Source: Bin80 sp965203305 (GTDB lineage: Bacteria > Bacteroidota > Rhodothermia > Rhodothermales > Bin80). Taken from it: DNA of 64,000 nt. The notes below the pieces were generated by a model, which saw nothing but the letters and a program-made list of their open reading frames with translations, made no database searches and had not been told where the DNA came from. The DNA lies in the NCBI GenBank assembly GCA_965203305.1, contig OZ241874.1, positions 1,612,001-1,676,000 of the forward strand, in the 5' to 3' direction. Below, piece after piece: positions 27,244 to 37,113 of this stretch. Position 1 is the first letter of the stretch, and each line of letters begins with the position of its first letter. The translations under genes were made by a program, and so were the position numbers.

Positions 27244-28634
27244 TTACCTCTCCATCCCCATGTCTGTGTCCCGATCACTGCCAGAAGGGTCTTTGCCTGG
27301 TGGAGTATCCTGACGAGGATTGCCTTTCTCCGATTTGAGTATCGTGGGTTCTTTTCCCTCCTCTTTTTCAGGGGAGGGACTGTCTGGAGTATGGTTTCCC
27401 GCTTCCTTTTGAGAACCCTCCGCCTCAGACTGGTTTTTCAACTCCGGCTGTTGCTGGGAAACATCTCTTGTAAGGTGGCGACTTGTCTGTCTCTGTTTCT
27501 TGACCCGCTCGTAGCGCAGTGTGGCCTCTCGAATTCGCAAGGCTCTTTCTGTCAGGTAATCATACAGGGACGGAATAGGAAGGGTGTACAAGGGGTTGCT
27601 ATAACAAAGAACGCCCCTGGAGACTGCCTGCGCAAACCCTGGTTTGCCTAGCTCCGCTACAAGATCTTGCTTCTGGAACCCTTCCTCCACGGGAGTATCA
27701 CGAAACATCTCCACCAAGCGAACAATATGATCATCGTCAAGCCCCTCCGTTCTGCCTGTATAATATGCCCAGCGATTCTCTAGTCCCTTTTCCATGACGA
27801 TACGCAACCCCTCCTCTGTCATCTCTCCCCCGCTTTGCTTGAGTACGTGTGCGGCACAGGTTGAATAGGAATGAATATGCCGGGGCCAGCAATGTGTCTC
27901 CTGGGAGATCGCATATGTCCATTCTGTCAGGTCGCCACGGGCTTCCCCTTCCTTCGTAAGCCAGGCATGGATCACCGCTCGCTCCTCCTCTTTTTTTAGT
28001 GGCTTCATATTGAACTTGCATTTCTCTGCCGTCCTGGATATGCCCAGTGCTTTGAATGCCGTATAGGTCATGCCTAACCCTCCAGCCAACAGGATGACTG
28101 GCTTCCCTACTTTGCCGTTGTGAATTCTGTACAGAAGATCGCTGACATCATCTTTGTACGGTCCATTGATATTATTGCTTTCTCCCAGACGCTGGGCCTC
28201 GTCCAGAATTAAAAGGAGTGGTTTCCTCGTTTTCTGTATCAGCCTCAGCGATGTAGCCATCGGGAGGTCTACTTTGGACGTTGCCTCGAATTGCGCCCCC
28301 AACTCACCTTTGCTACCCCCCAACTTCCCTCCTCCCCCCAAGGTTTTCATGCGGGTTATTTTTTTCGTGGAAAGCTTAAGCGTTTGCCCCAGCTTGTCTG
28401 CGTTCCATAGGTCTACGAGATCAATCTCTGCCACCGCCTCTTCTTCGCCTTCTCCCAGCATTCTGCCAGAAGTGCCGTCTTGCCTATCCCTGGCGGTCCC
28501 TGCACCATGAATGTGGTTCCGCCTTTGGATTTATCGGAATCCGCAAGCAAATTCTGGAACTCCGCCAATATCTTCTCTCGTCCGTGAAAGTATTTGGTTG
28601 CTCCTCTGTCTCGAATCCCCTGAATCTTGCTCAT
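27244..28634 (-). pseudogene. AAA+ ATPase of element E2, frameshifted after Walker A
   Basis: The start codon at 28634 gives MSKIQGIRDRGATKYFHGRE and Walker A GPPGIGKTAL. The frame is lost after ECWEKAKKRRW near 28430. The homologous text continues in another frame as VAEIDLVDLWNADKLGQTL down to the stop at 27244. The second part retains Walker B LLLILDEAQR, sensor ILLAGGLGMTYTA, the winged-helix-like end IPSLYDYL and a long charged tail ending DRDTDMGMER. Reading across the break gives about 463 residues. The shift separates Walker A from Walker B, so no functional ATPase is expected unless the indel is a sequence error. Confidence 0.82.
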
Positions 28635-28688
28635 CGTTTCATTCTGTCGTTTCATTTGGGGCATGTCCTAGGGAACAAGTATGCCATT

Positions 28689-28703
28689 GAACAGGGTCTG
28701 TTC
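28689..28703. promoter_or_regulatory. Conserved palindrome in the AAA+ gene leader (E2)
   Basis: GAACAGGGTCTGTTC (6-bp arms, 3-bp centre) lies about 55 bp upstream of the ATPase start, just inside the right terminal repeat. The identical 15-mer is at 42061-42075 in copy E3, although the genes have diverged. It could be an operator for the ATPase gene or a subterminal binding site for a recombinase. Confidence 0.5.
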
Positions 28704-28741
28704 CATTTTCGCACCCTTGCGGATTTTGCTGGACAATTCCC

Positions 28742-29064
28742 AAATAAAGGACAGCTCACTGCCCCTCCTCTTTCATACTCCATTGCAACGCAGTGGGGGA
28801 GATATTGTTTGTTCAATGACTGTCTTCTTGCGAGTTGAAACACGCCGATCATACAGGGCCTCAAAAGCATTTGGATCACTTGAGCTGTGCAGTAGTTCTT
28901 CCCGGTTCTGTGCCCGTGAGACTTTTTGGGAACAGTGTATATACTGTACAGTATCATGCCCCTGATTCATTCTGGTCAGCCAAAAATATTCACCGTGTCC
29001 AGCCCTGCACGGTGGGCACTTTGACGGGGATGCGATCTTACTTGGGCAATATCCTTACACCAAT
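28742..29064. other. rpsO upstream region
   Basis: This 323-bp spacer between element E2 and rpsO has no supported gene. It begins with one copy of the flanking repeat of E2 (AAATAAAGG) and presumably holds the rpsO-pnp promoter; I see no clear S15 autoregulatory fold by eye. Confidence 0.35.
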
Positions 29065-29331
29065 ATGATAACGAAAGAACAAACTCAACACCTAGCGGAG
29101 AAGTATGGCAGCGGGCCCTCGGATACGGGAAGGGCAGAAGTACAGATTGCGATTTTTTCTGAGCGAATTCGCCATCTGACACAGCACTTAAAAAACAATA
29201 GCAAAGATCACGCAACGCGGCGCGGACTGCTGAAACTGGTTGGAAAGCGTCGTAGAATGCTCAATTATCTGATTAACAAGGATATTGAGCGTTATCGAAA
29301 TATCACCAAAGCGTTAGGCCTGCGCAAGTAG
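29065..29331 (+). CDS. rpsO: 30S ribosomal protein S15
   Basis: The 88-residue protein, starting MITKEQTQHLAEKYGSGPSD, has the family signature block around ERIRHLTQHLKNNSKDH and LLKLVGKRRRMLNYL. It binds 16S rRNA and nucleates platform assembly. The length is exactly standard. It precedes pnp by 53 bp, the widely conserved rpsO-pnp order. Confidence 0.98.
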   Translation: MITKEQTQHLAEKYGSGPSDTGRAEVQIAIFSERIRHLTQHLKNNSKDHATRRGLLKLVGKRRRMLNYLINKDIERYRNITKALGLRK

Positions 29332-29384
29332 GCAAAGTAAATATCTGAACTGTGTTCAGAAACGCTTTATTATTATGAGGTTAC

Positions 29385-31615
29385 ATGACCCCCAAAGCAA
29401 TAACGGCGCAAGTAGAATATGCGCCGGGAAAAATCATATCAATGGAAACCGGCCGCTTGGCCAAGCAGGCAGGAGGCGCGGTTGTCGTACGTACCGGAGA
29501 CACAATGGTGATGGCGACCGCTGTCGCCTCAAATACAGCCCGTCCCGGGCAGAGCTTCTTTCCGCTCACGGTGGATTACAGAGAAAAATTCTCCTCTGGA
29601 GGAAAGATTCCCGGTGGCTTCATCAAGCGGGAAGGGAGGCTGAACGATAAAGAAATTCTTACATCCCGACTGGTTGACCGTGCAGTCCGCCCCCTCTTTC
29701 CAGAGGGCTATCGGAATGAAGTCCAGCTGATTGGCTCGGTAATTTCAGCAGACAGCGAGAATGACGGAGACATGCTTTTCGGCATAGGAGCCTCCGCTGC
29801 ATTGATGCTGTCAGGAGCTCCCTTTGACGGGCCAATTGCAGAAGTTCGTATTGGACGCATTCAAGGCAGACTTATCGTGAACCCGACCAAAGACGAACAG
29901 GAATTAAGTGATGTGAATCTGGTCGTGGCAGGCAAGATGGATGCCATCATGATGGTGGAGGGAGAAATGGAGGAGTGCTCCGAAGAAGATGTAGTGGAAG
30001 CACTGGAAATCGCACACGAAGCCATCAAAAAGTTTTGCCAGGCACAATTGGATCTGCGCACAGAATTTGAGTCTGCACATGCTCCGATTGAAGCACAGGA
30101 ATATGAAGTGGACTTGCCAGATTCTGCGCTTGTAGATCGTGTACGGGGAATCCTTCAGGGCAAACTGGAAGCACATATTCGGGATCCCTATGAGAAGAAA
30201 AGATTCTACAAAGGTCTGTCGGATCTGACGGATGAAGCTGTGGAGACGATCTCCTCGGAGCTTCCCGAATCGGAAGAACCGATTGCGGACCAGATCAAGT
30301 CTGCCGCAGGAATCGTTTCGCGGGATGTTATGCGTGAGATGGTCATGGCAGAGCACAGGCGCATTGACGGACGCGATCCCCAGTCGGTGAGGCCAATCTG
30401 GTGTGAAGCAGGATATCTGCCACGTGTTCATGGATCGTCCATCTTTACCAGAGGCGAAACGCAGGTCATGGCATCAGTTACTCTCGGTACGACACGGGAT
30501 CAGCAGCCAGTAGATCAGGTTTTTGATCAGGAAGACAAGCACTTCTTCCTGCATTATGAATTTCCGCCATTCTCGACAGGCGAGGTCAAATTCCTTCGCG
30601 GCGCAAGCAGACGAGAAATTGGACATGGCTACCTTGCAGAACGGGCACTGCAAGGCATGATTCCTGATACAGAGGAGTTCCCGTATACCATTCGGGTGAA
30701 TGCAGATGTCCTTGAATCCAATGGATCCTCTTCCATGGCGAGCGTATGTTCTGGAAGCCTTGCACTCATGGATGCAGGCATTCCTGTCCGCAAGGCGGTT
30801 GCAGGTGTCGCAATGGGAATGATCGCGGACGAAACCCGACACGTTGTGCTTACGGATATTCTCGGTACAGAGGATCATCTGGGAGATATGGATTTCAAGG
30901 TGACAGGAACTCGTGACGGGATTACGGCATGCCAGATGGATATCAAGATCAGCGGGCTTTCCAGAGAGCTGATGCTGCAGGCACTGCTGCAGGCACGGGA
31001 AGCCAGACTGCACATCCTGGATGTTATGGATCAGACCCTTGCTGCACCACGCGAAACCATGTCTCCCCATGCCCCCAGACTCACCCAGATTACGATTGAC
31101 GGGGAGCTGATTGGTGCCATCATTGGTCCGGGAGGCAAGATTGTTCGGGGAATACAGGCGGATACGGGAGTTGTCATTGAAGTGGAAGAAAAGGACAACC
31201 TGGGATATGTCACCATCGCAGGCTCTGATGAAGATTCCGTCAATAAGGCGATTGAAATTATTCGCTCTCTGGTTACAATGCCAGAAGTGGGCGAAGAATA
31301 CGAGGGACGGTTCGCAGCATTATTGACATTGGTGCCATTGTGGAAATCCTCCCCGGGAAAGAGGGGCTTGTGCACAAGAGCGAATTGTCCTGGGACTGGA
31401 TTGACGATCCGAATGATATCGTACAGGTTGGTGACAGGATCAAGGTAAGGCTTATGGAAATTCGTGATCGCGGAAGACTTCGCCTCAGCCACAAGGTGAC
31501 ACTTCCTCGTCCGGCACATGCGTCTCGCGGGGATCGTCCTCCTCGCGGAGGAGGACGTGGTAGTGGAGGACATCATCGCGGAGGCAGAGGGAATTTCCGG
31601 GGGCCACGCCGCTAA
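29385..31615 (+). CDS. pnp: Polyribonucleotide nucleotidyltransferase, frameshifted before the S1 domain
   Basis: PNPase degrades RNA 3' to 5' by phosphorolysis. Both RNase PH domains and the KH domain are in one frame (TGRLAKQAGGAVVVRTGDTM at the start, EFPPFSTGEVKFLRGASRRE, GPGGKIVRGIQADTG for KH). At about 31305 that frame slips into FAALLTLVPLWKSS and stops at 31448. The expected text (TVRSIIDIGAIVEILPGKEG) continues in the other frame through a complete S1 domain (HKSELSWDWIDD) and a Gly/Arg-rich tail (GGGRGSGGHHRGGRG) to 31615. A single missing base after GAGGG explains it. Either this is a recent mutation leaving a 687-residue protein without S1, or a sequence error. The ATG at 29385 follows a GAGG ribosome-binding site. 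Confidence 0.9.
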
Positions 31616-31634
31616 TAGCTGGATACCAAAAGTT

Positions 31635-32897
31635 GTGATTGCCAAAACGACACTGCCCAGTGGTGTCCGCATTCTCAGTGAGTCTGTTCCTTCCGTGAGA
31701 TCAATTGCCACAGGGGTATGGATTGACTCTGGAAGCCGCAATGACCCGGAGAATCAGGCGGGGATCAGTCACTTTGTTGAGCACGCCGTCTTCAAGGGCA
31801 CGGCAAAACGCCGGATGCATCAGATTGCCAGCCGCATGGAGTCGGTGGGCGGGTATCTCAATGCGTTTACCTCCAAGGAGCATACATGCTATCTTGCCAG
31901 AGCCTTGGACTCCCATCTTGCCAGAAGTGTTGATTCAGTGTGCGATCTGGTTGCCTCTCCTGTATTTCCAGAGCATGAGATTGAAAAGGAAAAGGGCGTG
32001 GTTCTTGAAGAGATTAAGATGTATGATGATGCTCCAGAGGAGTATATCCTGGATCAGTTCGAATCCGTCATATACCCGTCTCAGGCGATTGGCCGGCCGA
32101 TCATTGGATACCCTGAGACAGTTGCAGAACTTGAACGGGAGGATCTTCTCAGACATGTATCCAGCCGGTATACACCAGACCAAATCGTTGTAGCTGCTTC
32201 CGGGAATCTTCGTCACACAATGCTGGTCAGAAGTGTGAAAAAAGCATTTGAGGGGCTCCGCCCTGCCAGCAAAGATGTCGGCAAAGAGGGCAGGCTCTCT
32301 CCGTATCAGGCAGCGGAAGTATCCCTCACACGACCAATACAGCAGGCTCATCTGATTCTGGGGCGACCTGCCATCTCCATACACTCGAAATACAGACCTG
32401 CACTGGAGCTGATAAATATCATTCTGGGAGGAGGCAGTTCCAGTCGGCTGAACCAGAGAATTCGGGAGAGGTACGGATTCTGCTACACGATTCATTCATT
32501 CCTGAATACATATTCCGACTGCGGGGACTTTGGAATTTATTTGGGGCTGGATCCGTCAAGGATCAGCCATGCTCTCCGTCTGATCTTCCGCGAGCTTGAT
32601 CGCCTGGTGCAGAAGCCTGTGAGCAAACAGGTACTGTCCCGTGCAAAGGTGCAGGCTCGGGGAGGAATTGCACTCGGGCTGGAGAGCATGTCCAACCGGA
32701 TGATTCGTCTTGGAAAGCAGGAACTGCATTTCGGGAGAGTGATCCCCATAGACGAGACGATTGCGGAACTGGAAGCGGTCACTGCAGAAGAAATTCAAAC
32801 ATTTGCTTCCGAATTTCTCGTACCGGATGCTTTTTCCAGGGTCCTGCTTGTCCCTGCACATTCCAACCATCTGAAACGGCAAACAGGACTGGCCTGA
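31635..32897 (+). CDS. M16-family zinc peptidase (processing-peptidase-like)
   Basis: The protein has the inverted zinc motif HFVEH about 47 residues in (AGISHFVEHAVFKGT), the downstream glutamate in EEIKMYDDAPEE and the C-terminal RERYGFCYTIHSF segment of M16B peptidases. About 420 residues is the normal single-unit size. The start is uncertain: a GTG at 31635 gives VIAKTTLPSGVRI, the usual N-terminal strand, whereas an upstream in-frame ATG at 31518 overlaps the pnp S1 tail in another frame and is less likely. The rpsO-pnp-M16 order is common in bacteria. It probably degrades peptides in the cytoplasm or periplasm; no signal peptide is visible with the chosen start. Confidence 0.9.
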   Translation: MIAKTTLPSGVRILSESVPSVRSIATGVWIDSGSRNDPENQAGISHFVEHAVFKGTAKRRMHQIASRMESVGGYLNAFTSKEHTCYLARALDSHLARSVDSVCDLVASPVFPEHEIEKEKGVVLEEIKMYDDAPEEYILDQFESVIYPSQAIGRPIIGYPETVAELEREDLLRHVSSRYTPDQIVVAASGNLRHTMLVRSVKKAFEGLRPASKDVGKEGRLSPYQAAEVSLTRPIQQAHLILGRPAISIHSKYRPALELINIILGGGSSSRLNQRIRERYGFCYTIHSFLNTYSDCGDFGIYLGLDPSRISHALRLIFRELDRLVQKPVSKQVLSRAKVQARGGIALGLESMSNRMIRLGKQELHFGRVIPIDETIAELEAVTAEEIQTFASEFLVPDAFSRVLLVPAHSNHLKRQTGLA

Positions 32898-32983
32898 GAA
32901 AAACAGCCTGAAACCAGGTCTGGACCAAATTGCTCTGATCCTGCGAGTTTCGTAGTTCGCGCCTCGCAGACCAGTTTTTATCC

Positions 32984-35716
32984 TTATCGGACTCTCACGA
33001 AGTGCCCTGTGTGCACGAAACGTTTCTCGGCAGAGTTGGCCGTCAGGCGATACAGGTATGCTCCCGAGGGAAGGGATATCCCGCGCAGGGTAATGTCCTG
33101 CCCCGGACCAGCAGGCAGATTGGCTGTCGGCTGCACAAATACGCGTCTCCCTGTCATGTCCAGAACCTCCACATCTACACGGGCGGGCCAAGGAAGATCA
33201 AGCCGGATACTGGTTGCATCCCGGAACGGGTTTGGGTAACTGGCATGGACTGCAAACCTGATCGGCAGGGCATTCTGTTCTGCGGAGACAGAAGAAAGGA
33301 TCTCAATCGCAAACACTAACTGGTCTCTGAATTGGTCTGCACCAGTTGCCGTGTAGGTATAAACTGTCGGAGGGATCACTTCCGCAGGGGTTCCACTCAA
33401 TGTCCGGGTAGAAGGATCAAAATTCAGTCCTGCGGGCAACTCAGGCATAATTGCATACGTGACTGGCAGACGGGATCCCTTTGCTTCGGGAAGAATCAGC
33501 GGCGTGATCGGATGTGCACTGGAATAAAACTGATCGGCTATCCCGTCAGAAAAAGATACACCACTGCCACATGTAGGGCCGCCCAGATTTGGGATTGAAC
33601 TTAGCCAAGCCTGAAACTCATCGTCCGAAGGGGCACAGACCCCAGAAATTCCAAACGAGAGGGTAGCAAGGTTTTGCAAATCCATCAGACATCTGGGCAA
33701 AGTGCCGGTCATGTTGTTCTCCCCCAGGTACAGAACCTCCAGCCGTGACAGGTGGCAGAGCTCGGGCGGAACTTCACCGGACAGCTGATTACTGCTCAGA
33801 TCCAGATACTTCAGATTCGTCAGTTTCCCGATCTCCGGGGGAAGTCTGGTCAGTTGATTCCCTTGCAATCTCAGGTTCCGAAGATTTGAGAGATTTCCGA
33901 TCTCCGGCGGAAGCGTGGTCAACTGATTTTCTCCCAGATGCAGTTTTTTCAGATTTGACAGATTTCCGATCTCTGGAGGGAGTCCCGTCAGCCAGTTGCC
34001 TTTCAGATGGAGAATATTCAGACTGGCCAACTTCCCGAATGCGGAAGGAACTCCGCCCGTCAGCTGATTTCTTCCCAGGGAAAGTTTTCGTAATCTGGAC
34101 AAGTTCCCAAGTTCCGGGGGAAGGTTTCCCCTCAGATTGTTTCTTGACAGTTCAATCCGGGTCAGATCCCCGTCCTTCACGGCGAGCCCGTGCCACTGTG
34201 CAAAATGCTCTACATTTGGAGGAGTGGTTCCAGTATCCCAACCAGATCTGTTTTTCCACTGATCTCCCCCCGTGGAAATATAGAGTGTATTCAGAGCCTG
34301 ATACAGGAACCTTGCCGATGCCATCCTGATGGCAGCATCGGCATCAACAATTCCCCATCCAAATTCATTATCCGGCGCGCTGGACTGACTGGCTGTTGCG
34401 GTCAAAATCTGCCAGACATCCCTTGGCCCAAGATTGGGGTTAACCTCAAGAATTTGTGTTACGATTCCTGCGATCATGGGAGCAGATAATGATGTGCCGT
34501 TTCCCAGTCCATATCCCCCTGCCACAGAGGCCATCCAGACCCTGGCGGCCTGTCCAGATACATCAGGTTTGATACGTCCGTCAAAGGTGGGTCCACGGCT
34601 GCTGAAGCGGGCGACAGCTCTACTTGACCACACCCCGCCCACCGAAATTACCGAATCTCCATCTGCGGGAGTGGTAATTGTTTGTGCATCGGGGCCTCCA
34701 TTTCCAGCACTGGAGACTGTCACAATTCCGCGCTGTGCTGCCCAGTCCATGGCAATGGTGGCTGGTCCGGTGTCCCCATCAAGATCCTCTTTTGTGTAGC
34801 TCTCTTGTCCGTCATCAAAATCATAATAGCCCAGGGAAGCTGTGATCACATCCACTCCCTCGGACTCCAGCCACTCCACGGCTGCGACGAAATTGTCTTC
34901 TTCAATATTGCGTTCGTAAGAGCTGCACTCCGAGGCTGCAGCATAGATCGTCGCACCATGGCCAGGTCCTACGATCTGCCCCTTCTGGTATCCTGCTGCG
35001 ACAGAGGCAACAAGCATCCCGTGAGCACTGACCCTGGCACAAGCCTGTATTGGGTCATTCTGGGTGAAATCACGGAATTTTTTGAGTTTATTCTCGTCGC
35101 GAATGTGTATCAGCGAGGGATGGGAAAAGGGTTCCGTTCCTGTCGTATTGAAGTAAGTATCAATAAATCCGAGAACAACTCCATTTCCATTGATCCCCCG
35201 CTCAATAGCTGGAATGGCATTCACGACATCCAGTTGAGTACAGGAGTTGCCAAATATGCTGGATGGACAGTTAGACGAAACTCGTTCGGGAATCAACGAA
35301 GATACAGGTGCCACCGGCTGTGTATCAGTGGACAAGAGTGCTACGGGGCGTATACTGCGTACATAGGGAAGGGCAACAATCCGTTTTATTTCGTCCTCGT
35401 CCAGTCGGGCAGTTACAGCATTCAACCAGCGGCTCCGCTGTTCAATCTTGATTCCTCTCCGCTTGAGATCAGCCGCATAGTCTTGCGATACTGGTGCATC
35501 CTGCACGGCAAATCTGGCTGCCAGTCCAAGTTCTCCCCGCAGGGTACGTCGAGCCATGGCTCTGTCCGTCAAGTGGTTCTCTTCTACCTGTTCATGTTTG
35601 GCAAGTACCTCCGGCTTGTCAGCCAGGAAGATCCAGTGTTTGGGTTTTTCCTGGGCGGTTGCAGTATAGAAGGAGATCAAAAAGATCAGTCCAAAGAAGA
35701 TGGTTCTACGCATCAT
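32984..35716 (-). CDS. Secreted subtilisin-like protease with LRR region and T9SS-type C-terminal domain
   Basis: The 910-residue protein begins with a signal peptide (MMRRTIFFGLIFLISFYTAT-AQ) and a propeptide. An S8 catalytic domain follows: Asp186 in GFIDTYF, His232 in SAHGMLVASV, oxyanion Asn339 in SSAGNGG and Ser409 in NGTSLSAP. Residues about 460-690 carry an LRR cap (LNTLYISTGGDQWKNRSGWD) and LRRs like those at 18190 and 19357. A putative-Ig segment (SGTPAEVIPPTVYTYTATGA) follows, then a C-terminal domain (FAVHASYPNPFRDATSIRLD ... GAYLYRLTA) typical of Por secretion-system cargo. It is thus likely exported by T9SS and cell-surface or extracellular. The start at 35716 is chosen from the signal peptide. 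Confidence 0.93.
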   Translation of the reverse strand: MMRRTIFFGLIFLISFYTATAQEKPKHWIFLADKPEVLAKHEQVEENHLTDRAMARRTLRGELGLAARFAVQDAPVSQDYAADLKRRGIKIEQRSRWLNAVTARLDEDEIKRIVALPYVRSIRPVALLSTDTQPVAPVSSLIPERVSSNCPSSIFGNSCTQLDVVNAIPAIERGINGNGVVLGFIDTYFNTTGTEPFSHPSLIHIRDENKLKKFRDFTQNDPIQACARVSAHGMLVASVAAGYQKGQIVGPGHGATIYAAASECSSYERNIEEDNFVAAVEWLESEGVDVITASLGYYDFDDGQESYTKEDLDGDTGPATIAMDWAAQRGIVTVSSAGNGGPDAQTITTPADGDSVISVGGVWSSRAVARFSSRGPTFDGRIKPDVSGQAARVWMASVAGGYGLGNGTSLSAPMIAGIVTQILEVNPNLGPRDVWQILTATASQSSAPDNEFGWGIVDADAAIRMASARFLYQALNTLYISTGGDQWKNRSGWDTGTTPPNVEHFAQWHGLAVKDGDLTRIELSRNNLRGNLPPELGNLSRLRKLSLGRNQLTGGVPSAFGKLASLNILHLKGNWLTGLPPEIGNLSNLKKLHLGENQLTTLPPEIGNLSNLRNLRLQGNQLTRLPPEIGKLTNLKYLDLSSNQLSGEVPPELCHLSRLEVLYLGENNMTGTLPRCLMDLQNLATLSFGISGVCAPSDDEFQAWLSSIPNLGGPTCGSGVSFSDGIADQFYSSAHPITPLILPEAKGSRLPVTYAIMPELPAGLNFDPSTRTLSGTPAEVIPPTVYTYTATGADQFRDQLVFAIEILSSVSAEQNALPIRFAVHASYPNPFRDATSIRLDLPWPARVDVEVLDMTGRRVFVQPTANLPAGPGQDITLRGISLPSGAYLYRLTANSAEKRFVHTGHFVRVR

Positions 35717-36180
35717 ATTATTTGTAAAGGAGCATGTCAGAACTGCCTGCAGTGTGACATTTATGAACAATTGGATATATTTGTACTCGTTTCAGAAGAG
35801 GTTCATGCGGGGCTGCTATTCTCCGTGAATGTGTCATTCCAGCAACGACAAATGACTGCGTTTCCCGTTGTTCCACTCTCCTCGTGATACACAGGCCGTG
35901 ACGATTGGCATCATGGCTGGTATTGCTCAGGGCTGCTCAATAACAGTCAGGGATTTCCGGGGAAAGCTAACCAATCTCTCAAGTACCGCACCCAACACGG
36001 CCTAATCTACGAAAAATTCTGTAACACCGAATGCAGCCCTTTCCAGGGCGGGAAGGGGATGGCACAGTCGCAAACGGACTCTGCCATGCAGGAGGACAGA
36101 ACATGTGAATTAGACATTATGAGGCATGTGAGCGTATACGGACTTATTGATCAACGAAATTGAAGTTTGGCCAACATACG
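35717..36180. other. Spacer between divergent subtilase and epimerase genes
   Basis: These 464 bases contain no supported gene. A hairpin-capable segment (CCCTTTCC ... GGGAAGGG near 36038-36058) has no T-run. Promoters for both flanking divergent genes are expected here but not identified. Confidence 0.35.
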
Positions 36181-37113
36181 ATGAAAATCCTTGTTACGGG
36201 TGGGGCAGGATTCATAGGCTCACATATCACGGACTTGCTGGTCAGTCAAGGATATGCCGTTGAGGTACTGGACGATCTCTCCAGCGGGTTTCGGGAAAAC
36301 CTCCCGAATTCCGTGAAGCTCCATGCAGAGGATATTCAGTCCCCTGCGGCATCTGTCCTGATGAAGCAAAACAGATATGATGTTCTGGTGCATCACGCAG
36401 CACAGATGGATGTCCGACGCAGCGTTCAGGATCCGGCGTTTGATGTCTCCGTCAATGTACTGGGACTCATAAACCTCATGGAGGCAGGAAGAGAGAGCGG
36501 ACTGAAAAAAGTCATTTTTGCGTCAACAGGCGGTGCAATCTATGGTGAGCCAGAGGCAGGCCCGCAGTGCGAAATGCATCCGCAACAGCCACTCTCGCCA
36601 TACGGGATCAGCAAGTTGACCTCTGAAAAGCTGCTTCACTTTTACTTTTCGGAATATGGAATCCAGTATGTGGCCCTGAGGTATGGGAATGTATACGGTC
36701 CCCGCCAGAATTCGCATGGCGAGGCAGGAGTCATCGCAATCTTTACCGAAAGACTGCTTTCAGGGGAGCCGACCACCATACATGGAGATGGACTGCAGAC
36801 CCGAGATTATGTCTATGTGGAGGATGTCGCCCGCGCAAACCTCGCAGCCCTTAACTTTAGCGGAGAATCAGCAGCATTCAATATTGGTACCGGCATGGAG
36901 ACAGATGTGGTCACGCTTCATGGCAAACTGCAAGAGGTGACTGGCAGTGAGAAGAAAGCAGTGCACGGTCCGCAGAAGCCGGGAGAGCAGCGGCGCAGTG
37001 TGCTGGACTGCAATCAAGCAGCCCGTCAGCTCTCATGGAAACCAGAAACCAGCCTTGATGCGGGTCTCCGGGAAACCGTCAACTGGTTCAAGTCTCGCAA
37101 TCTCCCCGGTTGA
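36181..37113 (+). CDS. NAD-dependent epimerase/dehydratase (UDP-glucose 4-epimerase-like)
   Basis: The 310-residue extended SDR has the glycine-rich NAD motif GGAGFIGSH at the N-terminus. The active-site tyrosine-lysine pair is in SPYGISKLTSEKLL, and ALRYGNVYGPRQ and an HGDG/TRDYVYVEDV region follow. These match the UDP-sugar 4-epimerase/dTDP-glucose dehydratase branch. It probably makes a nucleotide sugar for surface polysaccharide; the exact substrate is not determined. The ATG at 36181 fits the N-terminus MKILVTGGAG. Its stop codon overlaps the scpA start, so it leads an operon with scpA-scpB-rluB. Confidence 0.9.
   Translation: MKILVTGGAGFIGSHITDLLVSQGYAVEVLDDLSSGFRENLPNSVKLHAEDIQSPAASVLMKQNRYDVLVHHAAQMDVRRSVQDPAFDVSVNVLGLINLMEAGRESGLKKVIFASTGGAIYGEPEAGPQCEMHPQQPLSPYGISKLTSEKLLHFYFSEYGIQYVALRYGNVYGPRQNSHGEAGVIAIFTERLLSGEPTTIHGDGLQTRDYVYVEDVARANLAALNFSGESAAFNIGTGMETDVVTLHGKLQEVTGSEKKAVHGPQKPGEQRRSVLDCNQAARQLSWKPETSLDAGLRETVNWFKSRNLPG

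Larger units (their letters stand above)
27214..28741 (-). mobile_element. AAA+ ATPase element copy E2 with terminal inverted repeats
   Basis: The left end 27214-27243 begins GGAATTATCCAGG and ends CGCAAGAGAGG. The right end, read from 28741 on the minus strand, begins GGGAATTGTCCAGC and continues AAAATCCGCAAGG. The ends are thus inverted repeats of about 27-30 bp with few mismatches. Imperfect direct repeats flank it (AAATAAAAG at 27206, AAATAAAGG at 28742; 8 of 9 bases). The stop codon of the single ATPase gene abuts the left repeat exactly, as in copy E3. It lies between the biotin-carrier gene and rpsO. Confidence 0.82.

Noticed and set aside
31300..31320. Programmed frameshift in pnp
   Set aside because: No slippery heptamer or downstream structure is evident, and PNPase is not known to use one; a simple indel is more likely.
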